From the NCBI GenBank assembly GCA_017410365.1, contig JAFQQY010000020.1:1-64000 (forward strand): a DNA stretch of 64,000 bases, in the 5' to 3' direction. This DNA is from Prevotella sp. Lineage in GTDB: Bacteria > Bacteroidota > Bacteroidia > Bacteroidales > Bacteroidaceae. The notes under the pieces are model-generated. The model had not been told where the DNA came from, ran no database searches, and saw nothing but the letters and a program-made list of their open reading frames with translations. Of this stretch, positions 36,426-45,091 are shown in pieces; the first letter of the stretch is position 1, and each line of letters starts with the position of its first letter. Both the position numbers and the translations under genes were made by a program.

Positions 36426-37677
36426 ACTTCTTGAATACTACACAAGCATTGTGGCCGCCGAAACCGAATGTGTTGCTCAAAGCAGCACGCACCTCGCGCT
36501 TCTGTGCGGTGTTGAATGTGAAGTTCAGGTTATAGTCAATCTGCTCGTCCTCGTCGCCTTCCTCGTGGTTGATTGTTGGAGGAATGATATCGTTCTGAAC
36601 AGCCAGAACAGTAGCCATGGCCTCTACAGCACCGGCAGCTCCGAGCAAGTGGCCAGTCATTGACTTTGTTGAAGAGATGTTGAGCTTGAATGCTGCATCG
36701 CCGAACACGTCCTTGATAGCCTTTGCCTCAGAGATGTCGCCTACAGGAGTTGATGTACCGTGTACGTTGATGTAGTCGATGTCCTCTGGCTGCAGGTTAG
36801 CATCCTCAAGAGCCATCTGCATAACGAGCTTTGCACCGAGACCTTCTGGGTGGCTGGCAGTGATGTGGTGAGCGTCAGCGCTCATACCGGCACCAACCAT
36901 CTCTGCATAAATCTTTGCGCCACGTGCCTTTGCGTGCTCAAGTTCCTCAAGTATGAGACAACCGGCACCCTCGGCCATGATGAAACCGTCGCGACTTGCA
37001 CTGAACGGGCGTGATGCGCGCTGTGGGTCGTCGTTGCGTGTTGACAAAGCGTGCATAGCGTTGAAACCGCCTACGCCACAAGCGCAGATAGCAGCCTCAG
37101 CACCACCGCTAAGTATCATGTTGGCCTTGCCAAGACGAATGAGGTTGAAAGCATCTGCCAATGCGTTGCTTGAAGAAGCACAAGCAGATGTTGTGGTGTA
37201 GTTAGGACCATGGAAACCATAGTTGATACTAATCTGTCCGGCAGCGATGTCGGCAATCATCTTAGGGATGAAGAATGGGTTGAACTTAGGTCCGTTCTCC
37301 TCGTTCTTGCCATAGTACTTCACTTCTTCCTCGAAGGTCTTGATACCACCAATACCAACACCAAAGATAACACCTACGCGGTTCTTGTCTAATGTTTCAA
37401 GATCAACACCGCTGTCCTTTACTGCCTGCTCGGCAGAGATAATGGCAAGCTGTGTGTAGCGGTCCATCTTGCGTGCTTCCTTGCGGTCGATATAGTCGTT
37501 TACGTTCAAGTTCTTTACCTCGCAGGCAAACTGTGTCTTGAACTTAGAAGCGTCAAATAATGTAATAGGCGCTGCTCCGCTTACACCATTGATAAGGCTG
37601 TTCCATGTATCTTCAGGATTGTTGCCCACCGGTGTTACGGCTCCAAGGCCTGTTACAACTACTCTCTTTAATTCCAT
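36415..37677 (-). CDS. fabF: 3-oxoacyl-ACP synthase II
   Basis: This 420-residue condensing enzyme elongates acyl-ACP with malonyl-ACP in fatty-acid synthesis. The Cys-His-His triad is Cys166 (TTTSACASSS), His306 (NVHGTSTPVGD) and His343 (SMTGHLLGAAGA). It sits between acpP and rnc, the usual Bacteroidales order acpP-fabF-rnc. A hairpin plus T-tract between acpP and fabF could lower its expression relative to ACP. Confidence 0.97.
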   Translation of the reverse strand: MELKRVVVTGLGAVTPVGNNPEDTWNSLINGVSGAAPITLFDASKFKTQFACEVKNLNVNDYIDRKEARKMDRYTQLAIISAEQAVKDSGVDLETLDKNRVGVIFGVGIGGIKTFEEEVKYYGKNEENGPKFNPFFIPKMIADIAAGQISINYGFHGPNYTTTSACASSSNALADAFNLIRLGKANMILSGGAEAAICACGVGGFNAMHALSTRNDDPQRASRPFSASRDGFIMAEGAGCLILEELEHAKARGAKIYAEMVGAGMSADAHHITASHPEGLGAKLVMQMALEDANLQPEDIDYINVHGTSTPVGDISEAKAIKDVFGDAAFKLNISSTKSMTGHLLGAAGAVEAMATVLAVQNDIIPPTINHEEGDEDEQIDYNLNFTFNTAQKREVRAALSNTFGFGGHNACVVFKKYAE

Positions 37678-37748
37678 ATCATTAATTGTTGAAAAAATCA
37701 GAATGCAGGAACAAACAATAAGTGTTGCCTAAAAAACTAATGCAAATA

Positions 37749-37806
37749 AAAAAAGAATGGAGAATCTGCTCCTTCCTGCATCAGCGCTGATGTGGAAGCA
37801 GATTCT
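37749..37806 (-). terminator. Attenuator-like hairpin between acpP and fabF
   Basis: AGAATCTGCT (37761-37770) pairs perfectly with AGCAGATTCT (37797-37806), with an inner perfect palindrome CATCAGCGCTGATG (37779-37792). In the direction of transcription it is followed by CATTCTTTTTTTATTTG. This fits a partial terminator within the operon. Confidence 0.7.
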
Positions 37807-37845
37807 TCATCCTTTAATTTTTCATTCCTTCATTCAGAATGAATA

Positions 37846-38082
37846 TTATTTTGCGCTAGCCTCGATGTATGCGATAGCATCACCTACAGTACCGATCTTC
37901 TCAGCCTGATCGTCTGGAATGTTAACGCCGAACTCCTTCTCAAACTCCATGATGAGCTCTACTGTATCGAGTGAATCAGCACCAAGGTCGTTTGTGAAGC
38001 TTGCTTCTGGCTTTACTTCAGCCTCGTCTACACCAAGTTTATCAACGATAATTGCCTTTACTTTGCTTTCAATTTCTGACAT
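37846..38082 (-). CDS. acpP: Acyl carrier protein
   Basis: A 78-residue, acidic four-helix protein with the phosphopantetheine attachment site Ser37 in [13 protein letters not shown]. It carries acyl chains for fatty-acid and lipid A synthesis. It is the first gene of acpP-fabF-rnc. CAAAGTAA at 38136-38143 (minus strand TTACTTTG) is a one-mismatch -7 element. Confidence 0.97.
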   Translation of the reverse strand: MSEIESKVKAIIVDKLGVDEAEVKPEASFTNDLGADSLDTVELIMEFEKEFGVNIPDDQAEKIGTVGDAIAYIEASAK

Positions 38083-38188
38083 GATTTTTTCTTTTTAAAG
38101 TGTTAATAATTACTTCTTATTCAAAATTTTCGGTGCAAAGTAACACATTTTTATTCATACTTGCAAATAATTTGTGCAAAAAAGCACC

Positions 38189-39217
38189 TTATTCTGCACA
38201 CTGATGGGGTGTTTGTGCATAAATATGCTCTCTTCGCAACGGATAATCGCCGCGCAAATGCTCAAAAGCATCAGGATTAGACTTCAACCGGAGGCTGTCG
38301 TCATGCGGATTATATAGTTGCAGAGGATTGCCTGTATAGACAAACGAGGCCGGCAGCGACGGGGGCGCTATCGGTTCGGGAATCTTTATTCCGAAATGGC
38401 GGCAGAGTGCCTGCACCGACATGTTGGTGGCATTGGCTTTGCCGTCGGCAGAATAGCCTGCAATATGTGGCGTGCCGATGTACACCTTATTTAATAATGC
38501 GCAGTCTATGGCTGGCTCGCCCTCCCACGTATCTATTATAGCCTGGCTCACGGTTCCATTATTGAGGGCACGATGCAAGGCTTGCTCATCCACCACACCG
38601 CCACGGCTACTATTGATGATGAACGGACGGCGACGAAGACGACCGAAGAACTCATCGTCGGCAATATGCCAAGTAGGATAGCTGCCACCCCGCTCCATCG
38701 GCACATGGAAGGTTATGACATCTGCCTGCTGCTCAATCTCTGCCAAAGAAACAAAACCGGGATTGCCCAAAGGCGGGTCGCAAACCAGAACGCGCATGCC
38801 TAGTTCGCTGCCTACCTTGCAAACCAAAGAACCCACATGTCCGCATCCCACAACACCCAGCGTGGCTTCTGACAGGTTCAGCCCTTGTTCTTCGGCAAGC
38901 AACAGCAATACCGAACGCACATACTGCGCCACAGAAGAGGCATTGCAGCCAGGGCAGTTGGTCCAGGCTATGCCTGCCTTGTCAAGATAGGCTGTGTCCA
39001 GATGGTCGTAACCGATGGTGGCTGTGGCAATGAACTTGACTGTACTGCCTGCCAGCAAACGCTCGTCGCAACGGGTACGGGTACGCACTATCAGGGCATC
39101 AGCATCTCTTACATCGCTGGCACAGATATCTGCACCTTTCTTATATATAGCCTCAACGGCGATTTCGCGCAGGGCTTCCTGCATATAGGGTATCTTATCG
39201 TCAATTATTATCTTCAT
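38189..39217 (-). CDS. pdxB: 4-phosphoerythronate dehydrogenase
   Basis: The 342-residue protein is a D-2-hydroxyacid dehydrogenase: NAD-binding motif LGVVGCGHVGSLVCKVG, catalytic Arg in NSSRGGVVDEQAL, acidic residue and His in GTPHIAGYSADGKANAT. The C-terminal extension of about 60 residues after the HIAGYS motif is typical of PdxB rather than SerA. It catalyses the second step of deoxyxylulose-5-phosphate-independent pyridoxal phosphate synthesis. Promoter: TACTTTTG on the minus strand (39233-39226). Confidence 0.92.
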   Translation of the reverse strand: MKIIIDDKIPYMQEALREIAVEAIYKKGADICASDVRDADALIVRTRTRCDERLLAGSTVKFIATATIGYDHLDTAYLDKAGIAWTNCPGCNASSVAQYVRSVLLLLAEEQGLNLSEATLGVVGCGHVGSLVCKVGSELGMRVLVCDPPLGNPGFVSLAEIEQQADVITFHVPMERGGSYPTWHIADDEFFGRLRRRPFIINSSRGGVVDEQALHRALNNGTVSQAIIDTWEGEPAIDCALLNKVYIGTPHIAGYSADGKANATNMSVQALCRHFGIKIPEPIAPPSLPASFVYTGNPLQLYNPHDDSLRLKSNPDAFEHLRGDYPLRREHIYAQTPHQCAE

Positions 39218-39308
39218 AGCAACGGCAAAAGTACATAAAATATCAGTAAAAATATTCGGTTATGATGCAAAAAGATAATAATTAGTTGGTTATTTGAAAA
39301 AGTTTGAG

Positions 39309-39316
39309 TAGATTTG
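39309..39316 (+). promoter_or_regulatory. -7 element of the DUF4254 gene
   Basis: TAGATTTG fits TAnnTTTG exactly and precedes the start codon at 39351 by 34 bp. The -33 element is weak. Confidence 0.5.
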
Positions 39317-39350
39317 CATCTTAAAATAAGAACTATATAAAATATAAAAC

Positions 39351-39956
39351 ATGTCATTTACTGAACACAGCAACAAGGTTTTCAATCAGGCTATTCGTGA
39401 TTACCACCTGACAGACAACGTAGACACTCCTATGCACAACCCATACGATCGTGAGTCGATAGACTACAATCTGTATATGAAGTGCTGGATTGACACTGTA
39501 CAGTGGCACCTTGAAGACATTATCCGCGACCCGCACATCGACCCGACAGAAGCACTAGGACTGAAAAGACGCATAGACCGCAGCAATCAGGACAGAACGG
39601 ATCTTGTGGAGCAGATAGACAGCTACTTCCGCCAGCAGTATAGCACTGTAAAGCCTATGTCTGACGCCCGACTGAACACTGAGAGTCCGGCTTGGGCTGT
39701 CGACCGCTTGTCTATTTTGGCATTGAAGATATATCACATGCAAGAGCAGGTGGACCGTAAAGATGCCTCAGATGAGCATAAACAGAAGTGCGCTGCAAAA
39801 CTGGAGGTACTGCTCGAACAGCAGAAAGACTTATCGCTAGCTATCGACCAGCTGCTTGAGGACATTGAAGCCGGACGCATCTACATGAAGGTTTACAGAC
39901 AGATGAAGATGTATAACGACCCGGCTACAAACCCAGTACTCTATAAGAACAAATAA
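39351..39956 (+). CDS. DUF4254 protein
   Basis: This 201-residue soluble protein is mostly helical and rich in polar residues (LEDIIRDPHIDPTEALGLKRRIDRSNQDR, then DARLNTESPAWAVDRLSILALKIYHM). It matches DUF4254, a Bacteroidota family usually found next to glycosyltransferase family 9 genes, as here (next gene 60 bp downstream). A role in lipopolysaccharide or glycan synthesis is inferred from that context only. Confidence 0.82.
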   Translation: MSFTEHSNKVFNQAIRDYHLTDNVDTPMHNPYDRESIDYNLYMKCWIDTVQWHLEDIIRDPHIDPTEALGLKRRIDRSNQDRTDLVEQIDSYFRQQYSTVKPMSDARLNTESPAWAVDRLSILALKIYHMQEQVDRKDASDEHKQKCAAKLEVLLEQQKDLSLAIDQLLEDIEAGRIYMKVYRQMKMYNDPATNPVLYKNK

Positions 39957-40016
39957 GTACATCATAATACCGGTTACATCTAAAGGTTAACTCAGGTAAA
40001 AGCAACAACGGCAATC

Positions 40017-41069
40017 ATGAAAAAAGAGCACATACTGGTCATCAGATTCTCGGCTTTAGGCGATGTGGCTATGGCTGTGCCTGTGGTCTATTCGCTTGCC
40101 ACGACATACCCCGACCTGAGAATTACCGTACTAAGCAGGGCTTTTGCACGCACCTTCTTCGAAGATTTGGCTCCTAATGTAAACTTCATGGAGGCAGACT
40201 TGAAAGGCGAGTACAAGGGTGTCAAAGGACTGAATGCTCTCTATCGCCGACTGGTGGCAAAGCATTTTACGGCGGTTGCCGATTTGCACAACGTGCTGCG
40301 CTCCGACTATCTGAGAATGAGGTTCAACATCGGCAGATATAAGGTGGCACATATAGACAAGCACCGTAAAGGCAGGCGCAAGCTTACAGCCTTCTCCGGC
40401 AAGGTTCTTGTGCAACAGCCAACTTCGTTCAAGAAATATGCCGATGTGTTCGCAAAGCTCGGTTATCCTATCAATCCGCAATTCTGCTCGCTATTTCCGC
40501 CCGAAGGGGGCAACATCAACTTGCTGCCTGCCATTGTAGGACCGAAGAAATCATACGAGAAATGGGTTGGCATAGCGCCATTTGCAGCCCACGAGGGCAA
40601 GATATACCCGCCACGGCTAATGAAGCAGGTGATAAAGATGCTCCTAGACAAGCATAAGGACCTGAGGATATTCTTGTTTGGGCGCGGGAAACAAGAGGAA
40701 GAGACCTTTACTGAATGGTGCAACGAAATACCTCAGTGCACATACGTAGGAAAGCACGTGGAGACCATGCATCAAGAACTGATTCTTATCAGTCATCTGG
40801 ACTTGATGGTATCTATGGACAGTGCAAATATGCACTTGGCTTCGCTCACCAACACTCCTGTAGTAAGCGTTTGGGGAGCAACACATCCTTACGCAGGATT
40901 CATGGGATGGTGTCAGAGTGCAGACAATGCTGTACAGATTGACTTGCCTTGCCGTCCGTGCAGCATATACGGCAACAAAGAATGCGTAAGGGGCGACTAT
41001 GCATGCATGCGCAACATTGCTCCAGAGCAGATACTCGAGAAAATAGAGAATATCCTGAATAGGGATTAA
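40017..41069 (+). CDS. Glycosyltransferase family 9 (heptosyltransferase-like)
   Basis: The 350-residue protein has the GT9 layout: N-terminal VIRFSALGDVAMAVPV, and in the second Rossmann half VGIAPFAAHEGKIYP and the nucleotide-sugar region SMDSANMHLASLTNTPVVSVWGATHP. Members add heptose or related sugars from ADP- or other nucleotide-sugars to the lipopolysaccharide core on the cytoplasmic face. It follows the DUF4254 gene and precedes rubredoxin by 42 bp. Confidence 0.9.
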   Translation: MKKEHILVIRFSALGDVAMAVPVVYSLATTYPDLRITVLSRAFARTFFEDLAPNVNFMEADLKGEYKGVKGLNALYRRLVAKHFTAVADLHNVLRSDYLRMRFNIGRYKVAHIDKHRKGRRKLTAFSGKVLVQQPTSFKKYADVFAKLGYPINPQFCSLFPPEGGNINLLPAIVGPKKSYEKWVGIAPFAAHEGKIYPPRLMKQVIKMLLDKHKDLRIFLFGRGKQEEETFTEWCNEIPQCTYVGKHVETMHQELILISHLDLMVSMDSANMHLASLTNTPVVSVWGATHPYAGFMGWCQSADNAVQIDLPCRPCSIYGNKECVRGDYACMRNIAPEQILEKIENILNRD

Positions 41070-41111
41070 GACAAAGATTATACATCATTTTATAAAGAAA
41101 GGAAGATTATT

Positions 41112-41270
41112 ATGAAAAAGTACATTTGCGATGTTTGCGGATACGTTTACGATCCGGCAACAGGTGATCCAGAGAATGGCATTAACCCAGGCACAGCATT
41201 CGAAGATATTCCAGAAGATTGGGTTTGCCCATTGTGTGCTGTAGGCAAAGATGAATTCTCAGAGGAATAG
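41112..41270 (+). CDS. Rubredoxin
   Basis: This 52-residue protein (ATG 41112, TAG 41268) has the four iron ligands Cys6, Cys9, Cys39 and Cys42 in CDVCGY and CPLCAVGK, and the usual [12 protein letters not shown] and DIPEDWVCP segments. It is a one-electron carrier and the expected donor to the flavo-diiron protein at 8281-9477. Short length fits type I rubredoxins exactly. Confidence 0.97.
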   Translation: MKKYICDVCGYVYDPATGDPENGINPGTAFEDIPEDWVCPLCAVGKDEFSEE

Positions 41271-41317
41271 ATTCAAGTCCTAATCCGAGCATTAGATTTG
41301 GATTTAGATTAAAAACG

Positions 41318-41353
41318 AAGCGGATGTGTCAGCTTATACTGGTACATCCGCTT
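41318..41353 (+). terminator. Terminator after rubredoxin
   Basis: AAGCGGATGT (41318-41327) pairs perfectly with ACATCCGCTT (41344-41353), then TATTATC. It lies between converging genes and probably ends the DUF4254-GT9-rubredoxin transcript. Confidence 0.75.
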
Positions 41354-41402
41354 TATTATCTACTTAATTATTCCCAATAGGCAAACTTCACCCGGAAGAA
41401 TA

Positions 41403-42182
41403 CTATAGCAAAAAAACAGACTCTGGTCCCATATTGAAAAGCAGGTCAAGAATACTTAGGTTAGGTTGGAAACCGTGCTTGCGTTCATACACCTGATAGT
41501 AGCGGCGAGGAACAAAGTCTGCATCGTCTGCCGGATGCTTAGGATTGATGGCGGAACGGAAGTCGATTGGATTGGATGAGAGATGAGGGATGAGGGATGA
41601 GGGATTGGTTGCCATGCTATCGTCTGCACTCCTGCACTCCTGCACTCCTGCACTCCCAATTTTGGATGAGAGATGAGGGATGAGAGATGAGGGATTACTT
41701 GTTAAGCTCCCTCTCCAAGGAGAGGGCGGGGGGAGAGGCCTAACTCCTTCACTCCTAAAATACTCCTCTGTCTCCCTAATATTCGGCTGTATGTCTATCA
41801 GCTCGCACACCTTATGGCATATCTCCATGTTGAAATCATAGAGGAAATCGTACTGACGTTCATAGAACGGACGGAAATCGTCTTGATAATAATCGAAGAA
41901 CGGCGACTCGTTGTAGGCACTCATCAAAGCAAACCAGTGCTGATGGCGCCAATTGCCGTGGTTGCTTATACGAATATCTTTTATCAGATTGCTCGAAGAC
42001 CGCTCTACCGGCACCGTAAGCGTCTGCAGGCCGTTGGTTGTTGCTATCACACAACGATTGCGATAGGTTTGCTTCTGGAATGTCTCCTGACGCTCCATTA
42101 ACACCTCTTCGCTGCGATATAGTTTCTGATACCACTGAACAGGTCCGCAATATGTTGTGGAAAGCAATGTCTTCATAGTCAT
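41403..42182 (-). CDS. WbqC-family protein carrying an in-frame repeat insertion
   Basis: The 259-residue product begins with the WbqC core (TTYCGPVQWYQKLYRSE...RNRCVIATTNGLQTLTVPVE...QHWFALMSAYNESPFFDYY), a family tied to glycan synthesis. The core ends near residue 145 and resumes near 205 (IDFRSAINPKHP...YYQVYERKHGFQPNLSILDLLFNMGPES). Residues about 146-204 are encoded by repeats (41571-41747), giving a duplicated NPSSLIPHLSS peptide (163-173 and 193-203). The frame is kept throughout, so the protein may be functional with a disordered loop. The start codon directly follows the stop of the upstream lepB-like gene (TAG|ATG). Confidence 0.85.
   Translation of the reverse strand: MTMKTLLSTTYCGPVQWYQKLYRSEEVLMERQETFQKQTYRNRCVIATTNGLQTLTVPVERSSSNLIKDIRISNHGNWRHQHWFALMSAYNESPFFDYYQDDFRPFYERQYDFLYDFNMEICHKVCELIDIQPNIRETEEYFRSEGVRPLPPPSPWRGSLTSNPSSLIPHLSSKIGSAGVQECRSADDSMATNPSSLIPHLSSNPIDFRSAINPKHPADDADFVPRRYYQVYERKHGFQPNLSILDLLFNMGPESVFLL
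41571..41747. repeat. Composite repeat block inside the wbqC-like gene
   Basis: From left to right: period-7 GGATGAG array (41574-41608), period-8 CTGCACTC x4 (41624-41655; AGGAGTGC on the coding strand), a second period-7 GGATGAG/AGATGAG array (41664-41698), and a G-rich hairpin CCCTCTCC/GGAGAGGG (41709-41726) with a GGGGGGAGAGG tail. Each module has relatives elsewhere in the window. Confidence 0.9.
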
Positions 42183-42725
42183 CTATTTCAAAAGAAACAG
42201 CCTATCCTTATCATAACCCTTATAAAAAGGCAGACTGTCGTTATGGTTATAAAGCACCATGAACACACGGCCTATGATATGGCTCTCACCTACGTAGCCA
42301 AACAGATTGCTGTCGATAGTATCATTTGGGTTTAAATCTTCAAGCCAGTAGTAATTCTCATTCGCACAACAGAACAACCCTGGAACAACATACTTGGCTC
42401 CTTTATAAGTGATGGTATCGCCAGGAATATGCTTGCACCTAAAGACATACATCCCTTTCATGGATTTATGGGGGTCCTCAACAGCTATAATATCACCACG
42501 TTTAACCTCGCTCTTCAGTAGGCGCCCATAGCGGAACAGTCCTTCTTCGCTGCCTGTGCGAAGTCCATAACTCCAACGGTTCACCAGTATACGGTCGCCC
42601 TTCATAAATTCCGGCTGTAGTCCTCGACCTTCAAGGACATACATTGAATAAACCAAGCCCTTGAACAGAAACAATATTGCTGCTGCCACAATAAAGGGAG
42701 CCAGAACCTTAAGAGCCTTTCGCAT
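42183..42725 (-). CDS. Signal peptidase I-like protein lacking the catalytic dyad
   Basis: The 180-residue protein has the S26 fold order: N-terminal membrane helix (LAPFIVAAAILFLFKGLVYSMYV), box B equivalent EGRGLQPEFMKGDRILVNR, box D equivalent FRCKHIPGDTI and box E-like YVGESHIIGRVF. In the canonical P-S-x-S-M-x-P motif the nucleophile position is Gly35, and the general-base Lys position (six before the Pro of PGD) is Phe95, while the following Arg96 is kept. It therefore appears inactive. It lies 5 bp downstream of the intact lepB and may regulate or assist it. Confidence 0.75.
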   Translation of the reverse strand: MRKALKVLAPFIVAAAILFLFKGLVYSMYVLEGRGLQPEFMKGDRILVNRWSYGLRTGSEEGLFRYGRLLKSEVKRGDIIAVEDPHKSMKGMYVFRCKHIPGDTITYKGAKYVVPGLFCCANENYYWLEDLNPNDTIDSNLFGYVGESHIIGRVFMVLYNHNDSLPFYKGYDKDRLFLLK

Positions 42726-42730
42726 AGGGA

Positions 42731-44155
42731 TTATTTTATATTGTCTACAAAACTGAACAGGCGACTCCAGCGAATGCCAGCAAATCCGCCACGGTCAGGG
42801 TCGCTAGACCACCAGATGAAGATCGGCTTGCCAACGATATGGTCTTCAGGCACAAAGCCCCAGTAGCGTGAGTCGGCAGAATTGTGACGGTTGTCGCCCA
42901 TCATCCAATAGTAGTCCATCTTGAAGGTATAGCTCTTTGCCTCCTTGCCATTGATGATTATCTTGCCATCCTTCACCTTAAGGTCATTGCCTTCGTACAC
43001 CTTGATAGGACGTTCGTAAATGGCGATATTGTCGAGAGTAAGGTCGATGGATTCGCCCTTCTTCGGAATCCACACCGGTCCGTAGTTGTCTCGTGTCCAG
43101 TGCATATTGCCGTTGAGCGGATATATCTCTTTGTCGTCTGCGGCTGTGTTCAGTCTGATGCTTTCAACGATATCGCTGCGCTTTTCCAGTTCTTCCTTAA
43201 TCTTTTTGGTCATCGGCATGTATCCATTTACATTCAGGCTGGCAAGTTCCTCCATGGTAATGCCCAGTTCTTCCATCATCTCTTCTGGTATTCTCTGCTT
43301 CAGCTTGACATAGTAAGTATACTGAACATTGTCGGGTTCCTTGTTTTCCTTACCATCGAGATAGATTATGTGGTCTTTAATCTGCAAGGTTTGCCCTGGA
43401 AGACCAACACAACGCTTTACGTAGTTTTCGCGACGATCGACAGGACGGGTAATCACCTCACCATATTCGGCTTGGTTGGCCCAAATCTTATTGCGTCCTG
43501 CATTATAAATAATGTTGAAAAAATCCTGACGCTGTTCATAAGAGAGAGAATCTGGATTTGGACGCTGAGGATAAATCTGATAGCCGATGCCATAGCACAT
43601 CTGATAGTAGTCGAATGCCTGATACTGCATAGAAGAACAAAGGGTATCGCCGGCGGGATAGTTGAACACTACGATATCATTCAACTGGATATCGCCCAAT
43701 CCCTTGGCACGACGGTACTCCCACTGTGGCCATTCTATATAAGACTTACACTCTATTACTGGCAACGTATGCTGGGTAAGCGGCATGGTGAGCGGTGTCT
43801 GTGGAATGCGCGGACCGTAACTCATCTTAGAAACAAAGAGATAGTCGCCAGTGAGCAATGACTTCTCGAGCGAGCTAGAAGGAATTACATAGTTCTGGAA
43901 GAAAAAGAGGTTGATGAAATATACAGCAACCAAAGCGAACACAATGGCATCAACCCACGACATTATGAAGCGAAGCGGATTCTCACGCTCTTTCCACCAT
44001 CCCCAATTTATCTTCTTGGATATGTAGGCATCATAGATAAATGGTACTACAATAAGGCCAAGCCAACTCTCCAGCCAATAGCAGAAAAGCAGCCACGCTA
44101 TAAGCACTAAAATGAATTTTATCCACTGTATCGTTTTATTTTCTTGTTTCTTCAT
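42731..44155 (-). CDS. lepB: Signal peptidase I
   Basis: This 474-residue membrane peptidase removes signal peptides in the periplasm. Two or three N-terminal membrane helices are followed by the serine box VIPSSSLEKSLLTGDYLFV (Ser95) and the lysine box NYVKRCVGLPG (Lys247), then the late boxes GDNRHNSADSRYWGFVPEDHI. The spacing between Ser and Lys boxes is much longer than in E. coli because of a Tyr-rich insertion (about 115-240), as usual in Bacteroidales. Order dapB-lepB-lepB2-wbqC suggests one operon. Confidence 0.95.
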   Translation of the reverse strand: MKKQENKTIQWIKFILVLIAWLLFCYWLESWLGLIVVPFIYDAYISKKINWGWWKERENPLRFIMSWVDAIVFALVAVYFINLFFFQNYVIPSSSLEKSLLTGDYLFVSKMSYGPRIPQTPLTMPLTQHTLPVIECKSYIEWPQWEYRRAKGLGDIQLNDIVVFNYPAGDTLCSSMQYQAFDYYQMCYGIGYQIYPQRPNPDSLSYEQRQDFFNIIYNAGRNKIWANQAEYGEVITRPVDRRENYVKRCVGLPGQTLQIKDHIIYLDGKENKEPDNVQYTYYVKLKQRIPEEMMEELGITMEELASLNVNGYMPMTKKIKEELEKRSDIVESIRLNTAADDKEIYPLNGNMHWTRDNYGPVWIPKKGESIDLTLDNIAIYERPIKVYEGNDLKVKDGKIIINGKEAKSYTFKMDYYWMMGDNRHNSADSRYWGFVPEDHIVGKPIFIWWSSDPDRGGFAGIRWSRLFSFVDNIK

Positions 44156-44178
44156 TTTTTATTTTTTAGTTATTTGGA

Positions 44179-44226
44179 GGTTTTAGGAAGCCATAGGGTT
44201 AACTAAGAGTTCCTAGGATTTCTAGT
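44179..44226. repeat. Period-10 CTAGG-type array between dapB and lepB
   Basis: About five degenerate 10-bp units (GGTTTTAGGA, AGCCATAGGG, TTAACTAAGA, GTTCCTAGGA, TTTCTAG). It fits between the dapB stop (44230) and the lepB start (44155). Confidence 0.6.
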
Positions 44227-44229
44227 TTT

Positions 44230-44985
44230 TCAAAACTTAAACATATCAGATATTGTCAGCAGTCCGTTGTGCTCTGCCGTATATTCTGCTGCCAGCACAG
44301 CTCCAAGAGCAAAGCCCTGGCGCGAATGTGCATCGTGGGTGATTGTTATTGAATCGGCTTCAGAGTCATATTTAATAGTATGGATGCCTGGTACTTCGCC
44401 ACGACGGATGCTGTCGATGCGCAGACTGCCTGCCTCAACGTCCTTAGAACCATCTATTGTTCTGTCAGGATTCTGCACCGTACCCACTGCCCATTTGTCT
44501 AAGCGGTCGATATTCTCAATCACTTCTTCTGCCAATGTGATGGCTGTACCGCTCGGGTGGTCCAATTTGTGTACGTGGTGCACTTCTTCCATCTCAACGT
44601 CATACTGCTGGAATCCGTTCATAATCTTAGCCAAATAACGGTTTACGGCAGAGAAAATGGCAACACCAATAGAGAAGTTTGATGCCCAAAACAAGGTATT
44701 ACCTTCTTCATTGCACATACGGCGCACGTCATCGCCATGCTCTTTCATCCATCCTGTAGAACCAGAAACCACCTTTACGCCCTTGGCAAATGCCTTCAGG
44801 TAGTTACCATATGCCGCCTGCGGAGCTGTAAACTCAATGGCCACATCGGCAGAAGCAAAAGCCTCGCTGTCGAAGTCCTGCTGGTTGTCTACATCAATAA
44901 TACTCACGATTTCATGCCCACGGCTAATGGCTATCTGCTCTATCATCTTGCCCATCTTGCCGTAGCCTATTAATGCTATCTTCAT
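44230..44985 (-). CDS. dapB: 4-hydroxy-tetrahydrodipicolinate reductase
   Basis: The 251-residue enzyme of lysine/diaminopimelate synthesis shows the nucleotide-binding motif LIGYGKMGKMIE and the signature EEVHHVHKLDHPSGTA with catalytic His and Lys. CAAAGTTA at 45009-45016 (minus strand TAACTTTG) is its likely promoter. It heads the run dapB-lepB-lepB2-wbqC. Confidence 0.95.
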   Translation of the reverse strand: MKIALIGYGKMGKMIEQIAISRGHEIVSIIDVDNQQDFDSEAFASADVAIEFTAPQAAYGNYLKAFAKGVKVVSGSTGWMKEHGDDVRRMCNEEGNTLFWASNFSIGVAIFSAVNRYLAKIMNGFQQYDVEMEEVHHVHKLDHPSGTAITLAEEVIENIDRLDKWAVGTVQNPDRTIDGSKDVEAGSLRIDSIRRGEVPGIHTIKYDSEADSITITHDAHSRQGFALGAVLAAEYTAEHNGLLTISDMFKF

Positions 44986-45091
44986 TTCTAATTCGAATTA
45001 AAACGGGACAAAGTTAATGAATTTTGCTCACTTAATCCCCTTTCTTTAAAGAAATTATCAAAAAACTATCGCTATAATTATTGCATTTTCT

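Noticed and set aside
37846-38082. acpP as part of a polyketide cluster
   Set aside because: Neighbours are fabF and rnc only, the usual housekeeping order.
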